64,000 nt of DNA from Balamuthia mandrillaris (lineage: Eukaryota; Discosea; Longamoebia; Balamuthiidae): the NCBI GenBank assembly GCA_031835245.1, contig JAVKOQ010000014.1, positions 356,001 through 420,000 on the forward strand, written 5' to 3'. Below the pieces are notes generated by a model. That model saw nothing but the letters and a program-made list of their open reading frames with translations, was not told where the DNA came from and did no database searches. A program made the position numbers and the translations under genes. How positions within the stretch are numbered: the stretch's first letter is position 1; each line of letters begins with the position of its first letter. Positions 38,774-50,100 of this stretch are shown here, piece by piece.

Positions 38774-39469
38774 GCTTTACGTTGTGTGTGCGTGGTGGTT
38801 GAGTTGTTGGTATTTTGCGGGCTCCTTCAGTGTGTTGGAACAAAAAAAAGGTTTGTCTGCTCCCTACAGTAGGAAAACGTCAATATTCTGTGCCAAAACC
38901 CGCCTCGCTGCAAGGATCAACCAAAAGACCTCAACATAGAGGAAAAGAGCAATATAGAAGGGAATAAAGAACTCCCACCTACCTTGTGTTCGAGAGGTGC
39001 GAATGGAGAAACCCCGGCCGCAGTGAGGGATGGTTGATTATTTTGTTTTGCCGGGAAAGCGGTAGAAGAGTCAACTGCAGATAGAAAGTGCTGCCCACGC
39101 GGGAATTTACAGCCTGCCCTCCCCCACACGGAATAAATAAAGACGAGCGCTAGCAAACAAAGAGCCCGGACCCTCCTCTCCCCTTCTTCTCACTTTCTTC
39201 TTTATTGATGGCGGTGCCTCCTCTCTTGCTGGCAGAGGTTTTTTTAGTAACTACTCCTCGTGCTAAACCCTTTTTTTTTTTTCTTCTAATGACCCGACCC
39301 CTCTGGTTGATCAATCTATTCGGAAAAGACAAAGAGAAGAGAGAGGAGAGGAAGAGCGAGGCAGGAGAGGCAGGCTTTTTTTGCTTCTTTTGTATTTTCG
39401 TTCGTCGCAAGAACCATATGAAAAAAAAAAAAGAGGGGAGGAAAAAAGGAGCACAAAAAAGCAGGCGTC
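38774..39469. other. Region between polymerase start and ADP/ATP carrier 3' end
   Basis: About 700 bp without a supported gene: polymerase promoter side, then a Lys/Arg-coding purine-rich stretch (39320-39470) that looks like a 3' UTR of the carrier. Confidence 0.5.
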
Positions 39470-40417
39470 TTATTCGCCACCACTGCCCAAGTTGAGACCA
39501 AGCATGCCCTGGAGCTGATCGTAGAAGACCAAGACAAGAGCGGAACCAACGGTACGGAGAGCGTTGGCGCCAGCACCCTTGAAGAGAGCACGGACGCCCT
39601 CCTCCTTGAGGATCTTGCCAAAGCAGTCAGCAGTGCCCTTGTAGATCCAGGCCTCCTTGGGCTTCTCGGACTGCATCTGCAAGCGACGGCGAACCGTGTC
39701 GAAGGGATAGGAGGCATAGCCAGCGGCAATGGCAGTAGTCTGGGCCACAGCAAACTTGGAGACGATGCCGAGGACGCCGAGGTCGGTCTTCCAGGGGTTC
39801 TTTTCACGGAGAGAGTCGTAGAGACCGAAGTAAACACCACGGTAGGGGATGATTCCAGCTACGGAGACGCCAAAACCGTTGTAGAGACCCAAGACGCCGC
39901 GGGGACCACGGGCAGTCTTGACGAGACAGTCACCAAGACCCTTGAAGTCACGCTTGCCGGTACCGACGTCAGAAGCCAAACGAGTACGAGCATAGTCGAG
40001 GGGGTACACAATGCAAAGAGAACCAGCACCAGCCAAACCACCAGAGGCCATCTGCACCAAGAAGAACATGCCGAATTGGGTCTTAGGGTCGTAGCGGGGG
40101 AAAAGCTTCTTGATCGAGTCCTTGAAGGCAAAGTTGAAGGCCTGAGTAGGGAAGTAACGAATAACGTTGGTCAAGTTTCCACGCCAGAAGGCAAGGAAAC
40201 CCTGCTCGGAGGCCACACGGCTGAAGCAGTTCACGATGCCGGTGTAGCGGGGAACCTCTCCGGAACGAATGCGGGGGTTAGCATCCTGAGTCTGGATGAG
40301 GAGCTTCACACGCTCGATGGGGGCGGTCATGGTCTTGGCAACGGCGCCAGACACGCCACCGAGGGCGAAATCGGTCAAGAAACCGGTAATAACAGAGGTG
40401 GTCTTGTCTTGGGACAT
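39470..40417 (-). CDS. ADP/ATP carrier (adenine nucleotide translocase)
   Basis: Mitochondrial inner-membrane exchanger of ADP and ATP. Single exon of 315 residues with three mitochondrial-carrier repeats: PIERVKLLIQTQ, PLDYARTRLASDVG and PFDTVRRRLQMQ (PxDxxRxR signatures), plus GVYFGLYDSL and NLTNVIRYFPTQAFNFAFKD, which are specific to this subfamily. The canonical RRRMMM signature reads RRRLQM here. Codon use is strongly C-biased compared with neighbours, consistent with very high expression. Start at 40417 (MSQDK); the longer upstream frame is not conserved-looking. Confidence 0.95.
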   Translation of the reverse strand: MSQDKTTSVITGFLTDFALGGVSGAVAKTMTAPIERVKLLIQTQDANPRIRSGEVPRYTGIVNCFSRVASEQGFLAFWRGNLTNVIRYFPTQAFNFAFKDSIKKLFPRYDPKTQFGMFFLVQMASGGLAGAGSLCIVYPLDYARTRLASDVGTGKRDFKGLGDCLVKTARGPRGVLGLYNGFGVSVAGIIPYRGVYFGLYDSLREKNPWKTDLGVLGIVSKFAVAQTTAIAAGYASYPFDTVRRRLQMQSEKPKEAWIYKGTADCFGKILKEEGVRALFKGAGANALRTVGSALVLVFYDQLQGMLGLNLGSGGE

Positions 40418-40738
40418 TTTGTGTTGGGGGTTTTTTTTTTGCTGTGTGAAGGAACCGAAGAGGGGCGGTTGGTCTTCGAGGGAAAAGGAGCAGGAGAAGG
40501 TGGTGGTTTTTGCGACGGACGAAAAGAAAACAAAAAAAAAGAAAAATAAGAAAAGAAAAATAAGGAAGAAGTTAAGAAACAAATTAAAGTTAAAAAGATT
40601 TGCTGACACAAATTTTGACAGGGGAAATAGGTAGATTTCGAGGGTTGCTTGTTTACTACAAATTTATTGGGCGATCCTTAAACTCCGATTAGATCTAAGA
40701 TCTGGTGCCACGATCATTCCGTCGACGAAAAGAGCATC
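40418..40738. promoter_or_regulatory. Divergent promoter region, ADP/ATP carrier and LONRF genes
   Basis: Short intergenic stretch between divergent starts with T-run (40433-40440) and A-rich blocks (40528-40590). No gene seen. Confidence 0.4.
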
Positions 40739-42312
40739 ATGTCGACACGAATGTACGCTCAGGAACGTCAAAGAAGCGTCAGCACGACAAACCACCCGAG
40801 ACGCAACACGACCGTCATTCCCTCCCACCGCTGCGTTATCATGGCGAGCACTCCTCCGCTTACCAAACCCTTCGTTTGTAGCATGAAACTCGGGAAACTC
40901 CCTCTCAACAAACCCATGTTCTCGCTTTCTTCGTTTTGTTTCTTAAAGAAAACGTGGAGTGTACACTCTTCGAACAGCCACTCAGTTAAACACGCACGAT
41001 GGAGAGGTGGGACAAACCCGTGGTCCGTATCGTTGCGGCCTCCTTTTTTGTGTGTGTCCTTTTTTTTTAAAAATTGTCGTGGATATCATTCTCACCCGAA
41101 CAACAGGAAGCTTCTTCTCCTCCCTCTGCCTCTCAAGCAGAAGAGAGCCATGCATTCCAACTGGAAGCCAAAACGCTGAACAACAGAGCAAATGCTTGCT
41201 TCGAAGCCAAAGACTTTGCTGCGGCTGTTCGGTTATATTCGGAAGCCATCACCTTATGTTCCACTAAGCCAGCCTACTTCACAAACAGAGCCGCTGCTCT
41301 CCTTGCGATCGGAAGGTCTCTCTCTCTCTCTCTCTCTCTTTTCCTCCATTCTTCTGCATCTCATCGTTGACCTCTTACAAACAGATGCGAAGACGCGCTT
41401 GTGGACGCTGAAGCTGCCATCGAACTCTCTCCCAAATGGGTCAAAGGCTACATTCGTAAGGCCTCCGCATTGAGTCAGATGGGCCGAATGGAGGAAGCCA
41501 GGCAGGTCTATTTGCTGGCCTCTAAATACGAACCGCACAGCCAAGAGCTGAATAGGAGGTTCGAAGAGATATACGCTGAGACATTGGCACCGGACAGCGA
41601 TGAGGCAGACGATGAGTTGTTTCCTCCTTCTGAAACAAAGCAAAAAACGAACGGAGCCTCTTCCTCTTTGCAGATATCCGCAGATGACCTTGAGTGTTCT
41701 CTTTGCTTGAAGCTGTTCTACGAGCCGGTTACTACCCCTTGTGGTCCGTTTCAGCCTCTGTTTTTTCATAGTTTCATAGTTTTTGTGCGTTGTTTCTTTT
41801 GCTAACTTAAAAAACAGGCCATACTTTTTGTCGCAGTTGCCTCTTTCGTGCATTGGACTACCGGGCAGGATGCCCGCTTTGCAGAAGCCCCATTCATTTT
41901 GCTCCAGATCATGCCGTCAGTGTTACCATCCAAAGTCTCATAGAAAAATATTTTCCAAAGCAGCTGCAAAAGCGGAGGGCTGAAATGGAGGCTGAAAGAC
42001 AAGAGGCAGAGACATGGTTTGTTCCTTTGTTTCTTTTCAGCTCTGTTGGTAATGTTGCTTATTCCTCGTTTGTTCTCTGTACACTCATGAACAGCATGCC
42101 ATTGTTTCTGTTGAACACAGTAGCCTTTCCGGGCATGCGATTCCCGATGCATATCTTCGAGCCAAGATATAGATTAATGCTGCGGCGCTGTTTGCAAGGA
42201 ACTAAAGTCTTTGGTTTGGTGAACGTCCAACAGAATCCGACCAACATGCGCTGGGAGTCATCTAATGCCGGTTGTGCTCTGAAGATCACCAAACACACCT
42301 TGTACGAGCTTT

Positions 42313-42357
<45 letters not shown>

Positions 42358-42912
42358 GTTCCAAGGTTCCTCTCTCTCCTGTTCCAAGGTTCCGAGTTCT
42401 TATCCAAACACAAATAAAGATTGCCGGATGGAAGGAGCTTCATAGAGACAATTGGGACGAAACGATTTAAGATAGTGCAGAAACGGGAACAGGATGGCTA
42501 TATTGTAGGCAAGATCGAGTGGTTGGAGGACGAACTCCTCAACGAACAAGACATGGCACGATATGACCACCTGCGAGAGAGAACTCGCTCCCATCTGACC
42601 AACATGTTACATAACCTTCAGTGTTACAGGCCCCTGCAACCTTTGTTGGAGCGAATGGGGGATGTGCCAGAGGATGATGCGTCTCTGTGTTACTGGCTGG
42701 CCAGCTATCTGCCCATTCCCAATGCAGAGAAGCAAGCCCTCCTGGAAGATAACTCTCCTTTGCAACGTATGGAAGTGCTGCATTGCATCCTTGCACAAAT
42801 CCGAAGTTTCGTACAGTCGGCTCAAGACGAACGGGAGGAGCGCGCTGCGTCAGGGGCCTCCACTTCAAACGTTGATGATGACGGCTTACCCTCCCAGTGC
42901 CTTCTATCATAG
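40739..42912 (+). CDS. LONRF-type protein: TPR, RING finger and LON substrate-binding domain
   Basis: Probable E3 ubiquitin ligase for protein quality control. Six exons in phase (40739-41026, 41107-41315, 41385-41743, 41818-42016, 42095-42301, 42420-42912) give 584 residues. TPR: ANACFEAKDFAAAVRLYSEA, YFTNRAAALLAIG, CEDALVDAEAAIELSP and IRKASALSQMGRMEEA. RING C3HC4: [24 protein letters not shown], GCPLC. LON domain: LFLLNTVAFPGMRFPMHIFE, RYRLMLRRC, LLPDGRSFIETIGTKRF. This is the animal LONRF1-3 order with a single RING. The 40739 start is favoured because its frame meets the second exon in phase through the GTATCG donor; its basic ~96-residue N-terminus is otherwise unassigned. Confidence 0.88.
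42318..42355 (+). repeat. (CT)n microsatellite in LONRF intron
   Basis: CT run in intron 42302-42419; a shorter one lies at 41317-41340 in another LONRF intron. Both are pyrimidine on the sense strand. Confidence 0.95.
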
Positions 42913-43016
42913 GTGCTGAGTTGTTGTTACTTGTAGAGAAGAAGAAAAAACAGAAAAGATCACACACGACGCTATCAATACCTTTCTCTGAAAGTCTCAT
43001 TAGAGAAGAAGCAGGA

Positions 43017-43047
<31 letters not shown>

Positions 43048-43330
43048 AAGAAGAAGAAGAAGAAGAAGAAGAAGAAGAAGAAGAAGAAGAAGAAGAAGAA
43101 GAAGAACAAGAACAAGAACAAGAACAAGAAGAAGAAGATGGAGTTGGCGTTCAGTTTAGGCACAAAAAGGAGATACCGAAAGGAAGTAGGAAGTACAAAA
43201 CAAAACAGCGAACCAAGAGAACTACAAGAAGAACAAAATGAATGATAGAAAACACAAGTGTTACTTGCAATCGGAATAGTACACTAACAAACGACAAAAC
43301 AAACAACAAACAAGAGACCGAAGCGCGGGC
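42913..43330. other. Intergenic region with (GAA)n repeat
   Basis: A ~120-base GAA/AAC-type trinucleotide array (about 43018-43137) follows the LONRF stop. The remainder is A-rich with AAC runs. No gene is supported. Confidence 0.6.
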
Positions 43331-43602
43331 TTAGACCTCCTCCCAAGCAGGCACCGCAGGGAAAAAGCTTTCAGCCGGAAACACGAATCGCCCTTCCGTG
43401 GTGTTGCTGTTTGAGAGAGGGGATGCGGGGGCTCTGCCAGCAGCAGGAGGCAGAGGAGGCCTTCCGTTTGGCAACGTAGGGCCGTTGCCCGGCCGCCTGC
43501 CGCTAGGCAGAGCCGGTGGTAGCGAAGGATCTTCGCCTCCTCCTGCACCCCTCGTCGGCAGCAGGGGAGGTCTTGTGTGTTGTGGTAGTGGTGGTGCTGG
43601 TT
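43331..43602 (-). CDS. Proline-rich terminal exon, WIP/verprolin-like (partial gene)
   Basis: A terminal exon on the minus strand runs from an acceptor with a long pyrimidine tract (CTTCAG before 43602) to a TAA at 43331. It encodes about 90 Pro-rich residues (PAPPLPQHTRPPLLPTRG, RPPLPPAAGRAPASPL) ending in EGRFVFPAESFFPAVPAWEEV. The GRF-hydrophobic-(P)-F-P-P arrangement resembles the WASP-binding end of WIP/verprolin proteins. Upstream exons (WH2 domain expected) could not be placed between 43602 and 44160 with confidence. It could instead be an unrelated Pro-rich protein. Confidence 0.4.
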
Positions 43603-44174
43603 CTGAAGCAGGTTGAGAGCGTTGAGGGAGCGGCGGCGTGGAGGGGGTGGAGGGTGGAGAGGGTGATCGAGAGGGAAGAGCGAAGGGTCATATCATGACC
43701 AGGGTATTGAGAAGCATACTCTTTCACTACTTTCACGGTAAGTCCACTCATGCTGTAAATCCAACTTAAGAACGGTGGCGGTGGGGAGTAAAGGAGAGGA
43801 AGCACCTGCTTCCTCTGCGTAAGAAATAGTAGGGCTTTGTTATATCTAACCCGTGGCCGTTGGTAGTTGGTGGTGGGGGGTGGTAATGGTGCCTCTCTCG
43901 CAAATTGTTCTTACTTGGACCACAAAAGCAGAGAAGACGAGGCTTGCTGGCGCCCCACTTGGTTCTCTCCTTACTATTTGTTTGTTTTTTGAAAAAGGAA
44001 GAAATAAGCAAGCAGCAAAGGAGGAGTCACCCCTCTTTGCTTGCTGTTAATTAATTGTCTCTATGCTTTTTGTTAACAAAAGGTACGCCCCCTGTGCATT
44101 ATTATTTTTATTACCATTATTCTGATGCAGCGTTAACTTGGCGTTACAACGTTACAACACCCTGCCGCCATCTT
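43603..44174. other. Region upstream of the proline-rich exon
   Basis: Holds the pyrimidine tract of the exon's acceptor and a few short frames (including one starting MSGLTVKVVKEY at about 43750, minus strand). No upstream exon could be joined in phase. The right end is the FANCM 3' flank. Confidence 0.35.
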
Positions 44175-47100
44175 CTATGAAGGATAGCGAAGGCGAAAGT
44201 AGTCTTGAAGGTACTGCGAAAGAGTAGGAGAGATACCATGTCGCAAGAACTCCTCCTTGGAGCTAGAGAGTATATCGTGCAGGTTGGCATAAGCGGAAAG
44301 CAGACGGAGTAGAGGCAACAGGCCAACGCCAGGAATGCTCCCCAGAAATTCAACCTGCTTTCTGTTGCGGTCTGCCAGGAGGCGGTTGGCGTCCTGTAGG
44401 CGTATAGCGCCTCCTGCCAACGCTTCTCGCTTAGCTACGTCGTGGATGATCTTCGCAGAATCGATTTGGGATGGGCTGAAGAGAAGCTGACAACGCGTGT
44501 GTGTTTCGGCAAACAAAGCTTCCATCATTTGGTCCCAAGGGCGCCCACCACCGGTGCCGCTGCCTGTACCATTTGTTCCGCAAGTTCCTTCCAGGAGAAG
44601 GATGGCTCGCATGCCTTGCTCTCGCAATGACACCAGTTGGGAGCGGAGCTTGTCAAGAAGATCCTCGTTGGTAGCGCCTTTCCAAAATTCCTCATGTTTT
44701 TTTCGCAATATGCACAGACCACCATCTCTGCTACTAACCAAAAAGTCTCCAAAGTAACGGTGGTCAGCTATGCGACTGCCTGAAGAGGAGGAGGAGGAAG
44801 ATGACGTTGATGAAGACGAAGACGAAGACGTAGACGGAAAAGAAAAGACTACAGTTTTGGCCCTGTGTGTATTGCGGAGCAAACTGGGTATCTGGGAGCG
44901 GCTCAGCTGAGAAGAAGAGAGGATGATGGTAGGGGTGATCTGTTGAAGTTCTGCGGCGCGTGATGAAGGAGAGAGAAGCTGCATGCGGGCTGGAGTATCC
45001 GCCGACGTAAGCAAAGATGGTGCAGAGAGGCGCGCTGGCGAGGCCATGTCTTGTGTGCTCAGTTGTTCTCTACCTGAGATATGTTCCGTTGTTGGCTGTG
45101 AAGTAATATTCCTTGGTTGTTCTTCCTCAACTTCGTCCAGTGTTATTACGGCGGTACGGCTTTTAGCCAATGTAGTAGCTTCTGCGTTGGTAGTAGGTGC
45201 AGTTTGGCTGAAAGAGGCAGTTGTGGCCTTTGATAATGGTGTGGCTGCAACAAGTATCCGATCACTTTGTAGTGGCGTTGAGGGAATAAGGCTTGGTGTT
45301 TGTGTTGCTCCAGGTTCCATCAGAAAGTCTAGGTCTAAGCTCCAATTGGGACTATCAGATAGAGGGGCCGCATGCGGTTGGTTCTTGTGTATTTCTGCGG
45401 TATCTTCGGGCAAGGTTCCAAACTTTAGGCTGTCTTCACACTGGTATGTTTCTGTTGGCTCATTGCCTCCTGAAAAGCATAACGCTCAGTGACATCGTTC
45501 AGGCCATTTTTTTTTTTGAGAAAAAATTCCAAAACTGTACCTGCAGCGATGGACCAATCCAAGTCTCCCAACCCAAAGTTTGGAAAGCAATCATCAAGCT
45601 TGGGGGGATCTGGTAGGGCTTCCTTGCAAGTAAGGGCTGTAGAATCTACCTCTGTGTTATTATATGAAGCTCCAGCGATAGTCTTTTCAGCACTCTTCTC
45701 CTCTTCCCACCGAAGTTCCCTCCTAACTGATGACACAGGCTTTTGCTGATCCTTTTTACATACAACAGGAGGAGAATTATCATCGCCCAGGATCAAGTCA
45801 TGCGGGCGACAAGCGTCAACTAAAAGGGGAGAAGATGAATCGGAGATGGGCGATGTGACCAAGCTCTGCGACTGAGGCGAGGAAACTTGTTCTGCTAAAC
45901 AACAACACAAAGCAATTAGTACGACCACGAACTGCAATGAGGGGTATGTAGACGCACCCGAGTCGGGCTCCGATGTGCGGTCTTCCTCGCAATCAGGGAG
46001 AAACAGCATTTTGTATTGATTGGGATTTCGTTTCTTTGGCGAAGTAAACAAAGAGGGCCTTTGGGATGCTTGGCTTAATAACGAGCGTCTGCAACACTTT
46101 TTGTTAACTCTTGCTGGAATGCTAAGCGAAAACAAACAAACAAACAAACACACACCTATACATGGCAAGGTCGTCTCCAGCAGATTCCTGTGAAGAAGGA
46201 CTGGACACAATAAATGAAAGGTCCTCATTTTCTCCGCCTTGGTCCAGTTCCTCATCCTCTTCCTCATCTTCGCATCTGTTTTGCAAAAAGGTCAGAAACA
46301 AACAAATAAGGGGAGTTACATTAATAAGGCAACATACTCTGCTTCATCATCTATAAAATCTGTCAACACGAGGCCCTGTTTTCGCCGTTGCTTTACTTCC
46401 ACTGTCTTCTCAGGTGGTTTGGTTAGAATCCCACGTTTCTTCTCCCCAATTTTCTTTAGTCGGCGTCTGTTTCTGTTAGGGGGAGCAGGAGAAGCCTCAA
46501 GGCTGCCAATAGATACATCTGTTTGTTCTTTTTCTAAGTCGTCTGAATCTGCACTATGCGGTCCTTCAGAAGGTTTTGGGTTCTCCTTTGCCTTTATTGC
46601 ATTCTCTTCTTGTGTTGCAGGAAAGCGATGGGAACAACATATTTTGCACACAGGGGCTTCCACAGCTTCGTTGAAGAAAGTACAGGTGGAGCAGGGCCAT
46701 CCCGCCGGCGGTGCAGATGAATGGTTACCTGGTTGAAGTGGCTTCTTCTTCTCTGGTTGGATGTCTTTAATAATGCTTTGTAGTGATGTATTGTGCTTTG
46801 GCGGATCTTGCTTTGGAAGTGTGCATGGTGGGTTGGAAGAAAGCAAAGACAGTCCCTTCTGCTTCTGTAGGGAAAGCAAGGATGAACGTGATCGATGGCT
46901 ATTGCTGGAGGGTAAGACAGCTCTTACCAACGAGTTAGTGTCGGATAGCGCAGGGAGAGTCAACGAAGACAGCGAAAATAAGGACTGTGTTGGTGTCGAA
47001 GTAGAACTAGGAGTTGATACGGACATCGCTCCAGCAGTTGATGTCAGCACGGAAGATGACACTGGAGTCAAGACCGAGGTCAAGGTAGAAGGCGAAGAAG

Positions 47101-50100
47101 TTGATGCCGACAATGCTTCTGCTGGTGTAGATAAGGAAGATGTAGATGAGGAAGGATTGCTTGGGGATGATAGTTCAGCAGAGGAAACAGCACTAGAAAC
47201 ACTGGTGGCTGGTGGTGATAACACTGATGGTTTTGGTGGCGAAGATGCTGTACAACTAAACAAAGAGGACAAGGATGCAAGAGATGTAGTTTGTGCAGGA
47301 AGTTGATATGTACCAAGAGAGGGCGGCTGAGTTCTGGTAGCAGCTGTTGAGGTAGATGCACCCATCGATGAAACTGCTAACGTGGCGGAAGACACGGTGT
47401 GTGATGGGGACGTTGAAGGCATAACAAAGAAGGAGGAGACAGGTTTTTCAGTATTTGGGGGTGATGAGGGGGTGTGGGGTGCGACCTCCGTTTTGGCTGG
47501 GCTTCCACTACGGTTGTCATTGCTGATGGTAGAAGTTGCAACACTAGAAGTAGCGGCTGGAGTTATACTTGGCAGGGTAAGAAGCGAGTGTTTGGGGCTT
47601 GGTAGTGTTGTGCTGCTTGTGATGGGTGAAGTTTTTAGGGCGGTAGTGATGGTAGAGGGCTGTGAAGCTGTTGATGTTACTGAGACTGGTGTCGTTCCAC
47701 TGAATGGTTCATAGAACGATTTTGGCAAGGTTGAAGAAAGTGGTATCACTTGTAGGGATTGTTGCAACGAAGGAGTAGGAATTAAGTCCAATGCCAAATC
47801 GCTGTCATAGGATGAGCCGTCCTCAGCGCAATCTTGGTATGAAAGGGCAGGAATGTCGTTGTTGGATGAAGCAGGTGGAGCGTGATGTGCTATGAGGAAA
47901 GGGGGGAACATAGGAAAGGCGCGCTCCATCAGAGAATCAATGTCGTCTTTGGCAGCAGAGGGCTTCGTGTCCAGCGAGCGTGATATTCGTTCTTGCCCTC
48001 CAGGTATTTGCAAGCTTGGATTTGTGGAAGCAGAAGAAGAAGAAGAAGAAGAAGAAGAAGAAGATGCAAATGATGATGCTACAGAAGATGAAGTTGGAGG
48101 AGTGGTTTGGCGCAAAATACGGCTGGTATTGCTTGCTGTTTTGAATTCAAACCAATCATCATGTACAAGAGGAGCGAAAGCTTCCATCTGATCGCCAATC
48201 CGGGGTCCAACCCCAGATAGTGAAGTAGATATGATGGATGCTCTGTTAGGGGTCGGAAAGGTGCCCTGTTCCTCGAGTGCGTGATCTGACGGTCTAGCAC
48301 TGATTGGTGACAAGGGAGGGCTATTCCATGTCGGAGAAGCTAGCCCTGCCCTTTTCTTCTTTCTGGCTGAAAAGTCCCGCTTGAAAAGAGAAAGCTTTTC
48401 GTCTACTGGCAATGAAGGATCACGTAAGCGTTTTCTCGCTATCTCCTTCTCTTTGGCTAGATTCAACATCATATCCTTTAAGGAGGCAGCACTCGTCGGC
48501 GTTGCGACAGTAATAGTAGTGGACCTTTGGTTAGGGCTACTTAGCCCATGATCCTTCAGCACGTCATCGTCTTCTTCTTCTTCTTCTTCTGAAGGTGGTG
48601 CATCTTTCGTAAGCCAACCATCACCGTCATCAGAATGTCCAAAAAGATCGTTGAGCTTTGTTCTCTTCTTTGGGCGCACTCTGCTGCTGGGGATAACTTC
48701 AAAGTCATCTTCGTCATCCACAAGATTAAGGCACCTCTTATCCGGTGCAGCAGCAGTTGTGGCTTTCCCTAGGCTGGTCCGGTGTTGAGGTTTTCGTCGA
48801 GACTTAAGATATTCCTCCGTCTCGTCCAGATCCAGACAGTTTTGCAGCTTTATGTGTATGGGTGAGGTCAACACAAATCAAAGATGTTAAAGGGAGGACC
48901 CCAACGTACCTCTAACTCGTAGTCCCATTCAGAAGAGGCAGCATTATCTTCAACAAACTGAATGGTTTGCATTAGGGCAGAGGCTTTCACAGAATGGGAA
49001 ACCTCAAAGATAGGTGAAGGGATGGCTTGCTCAGGAAGATGATTCGCGAGACAGCTCATGATGCCTTTTCTCGCCATATTTCGAACATAGGCTTTGCTAC
49101 CTCCTTCCATTTTGAGCTGCATCACAGCTTCTTGTCTACAGGCCTCTGGTTCCTCTAAAATGGCAAAGGGTGGTAAGTCATCAACAGAGCCATATCCATT
49201 GCCTCGGAGCCACTCTTGTTGTGCTTCACTTAGCTCTCCATATCTTTGGCCAGAAGCCTTGGTGGTCGTAAAGCCACCAGTGGCGTTTCTCTTTCGCTTA
49301 AAACCAATTGCCTTCTTTTGATTACGTTCCCCGCTTGTTTCATTAGTCGATTCAGTTGGCACATTCATTTCTTGCACAACAACTTTAGGTTTTATCTCTG
49401 CTGGGATCTGAGAGAAAGATATAGAGAGGGAGGTAACAAGAGAGGAGAGAAGAGGAGAGAAGAGAAGAGCAGAGCAGAGCGTAATGGATGATGAGGAGAA
49501 AGAAGACCAGTGTAAGCAAGAAAGAAATAAATACCAAGCAGAAGAGAGATCAAACCATTCGTGGACAGTCCTCATAGAGCGAAAATGCACTCTTCTTCAT
49601 GATGTTTTGTACGATGCTTTTCCCCTTGCTTTGGTTTCTGGTAAAAACGGTCTCTTCAGAACCCTCCGTAACAAGAACCACTGCACCCGTTTAACAAAGC
49701 AAGAAAAAAAACCACCATTAGCAATGTATACAATGTACAATTTCTCAGAAATTGCAACGCATCCCACATACCGCAACGACCAGCCCGCTTTCGGCCAGTG
49801 CGACCAAAACGTTGCACCATTCTGGTTGGGGAAGCTTGTGCATCGAAACAAATTATGAGATCCACTTCGCCTATATCCAGCCCTTCTTCACCTATGCACG
49901 TAGCTACCAAAGTGTTGTATTTGCCACCCTTGAAGTCCTGCAGGTAGAAACACTTAGCAAAAGCAAAAACGGAGACATCATTTCATTTAAAAAATAGGAT
50001 AACATAAAACGGACCTTTATGACTTGAGCCTGCTGTTTTTGAGTATAGCCGCGAGACTTTCTTCCTGCCCCTTGTCCTACAAAAGCAATAGGTAAAACAA

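Noticed and set aside
43398-43616. Gly/Pro-rich frame on the + strand
   Set aside because: It is the reverse complement of the proline-rich exon, which has a better splice acceptor and C-terminal motif.
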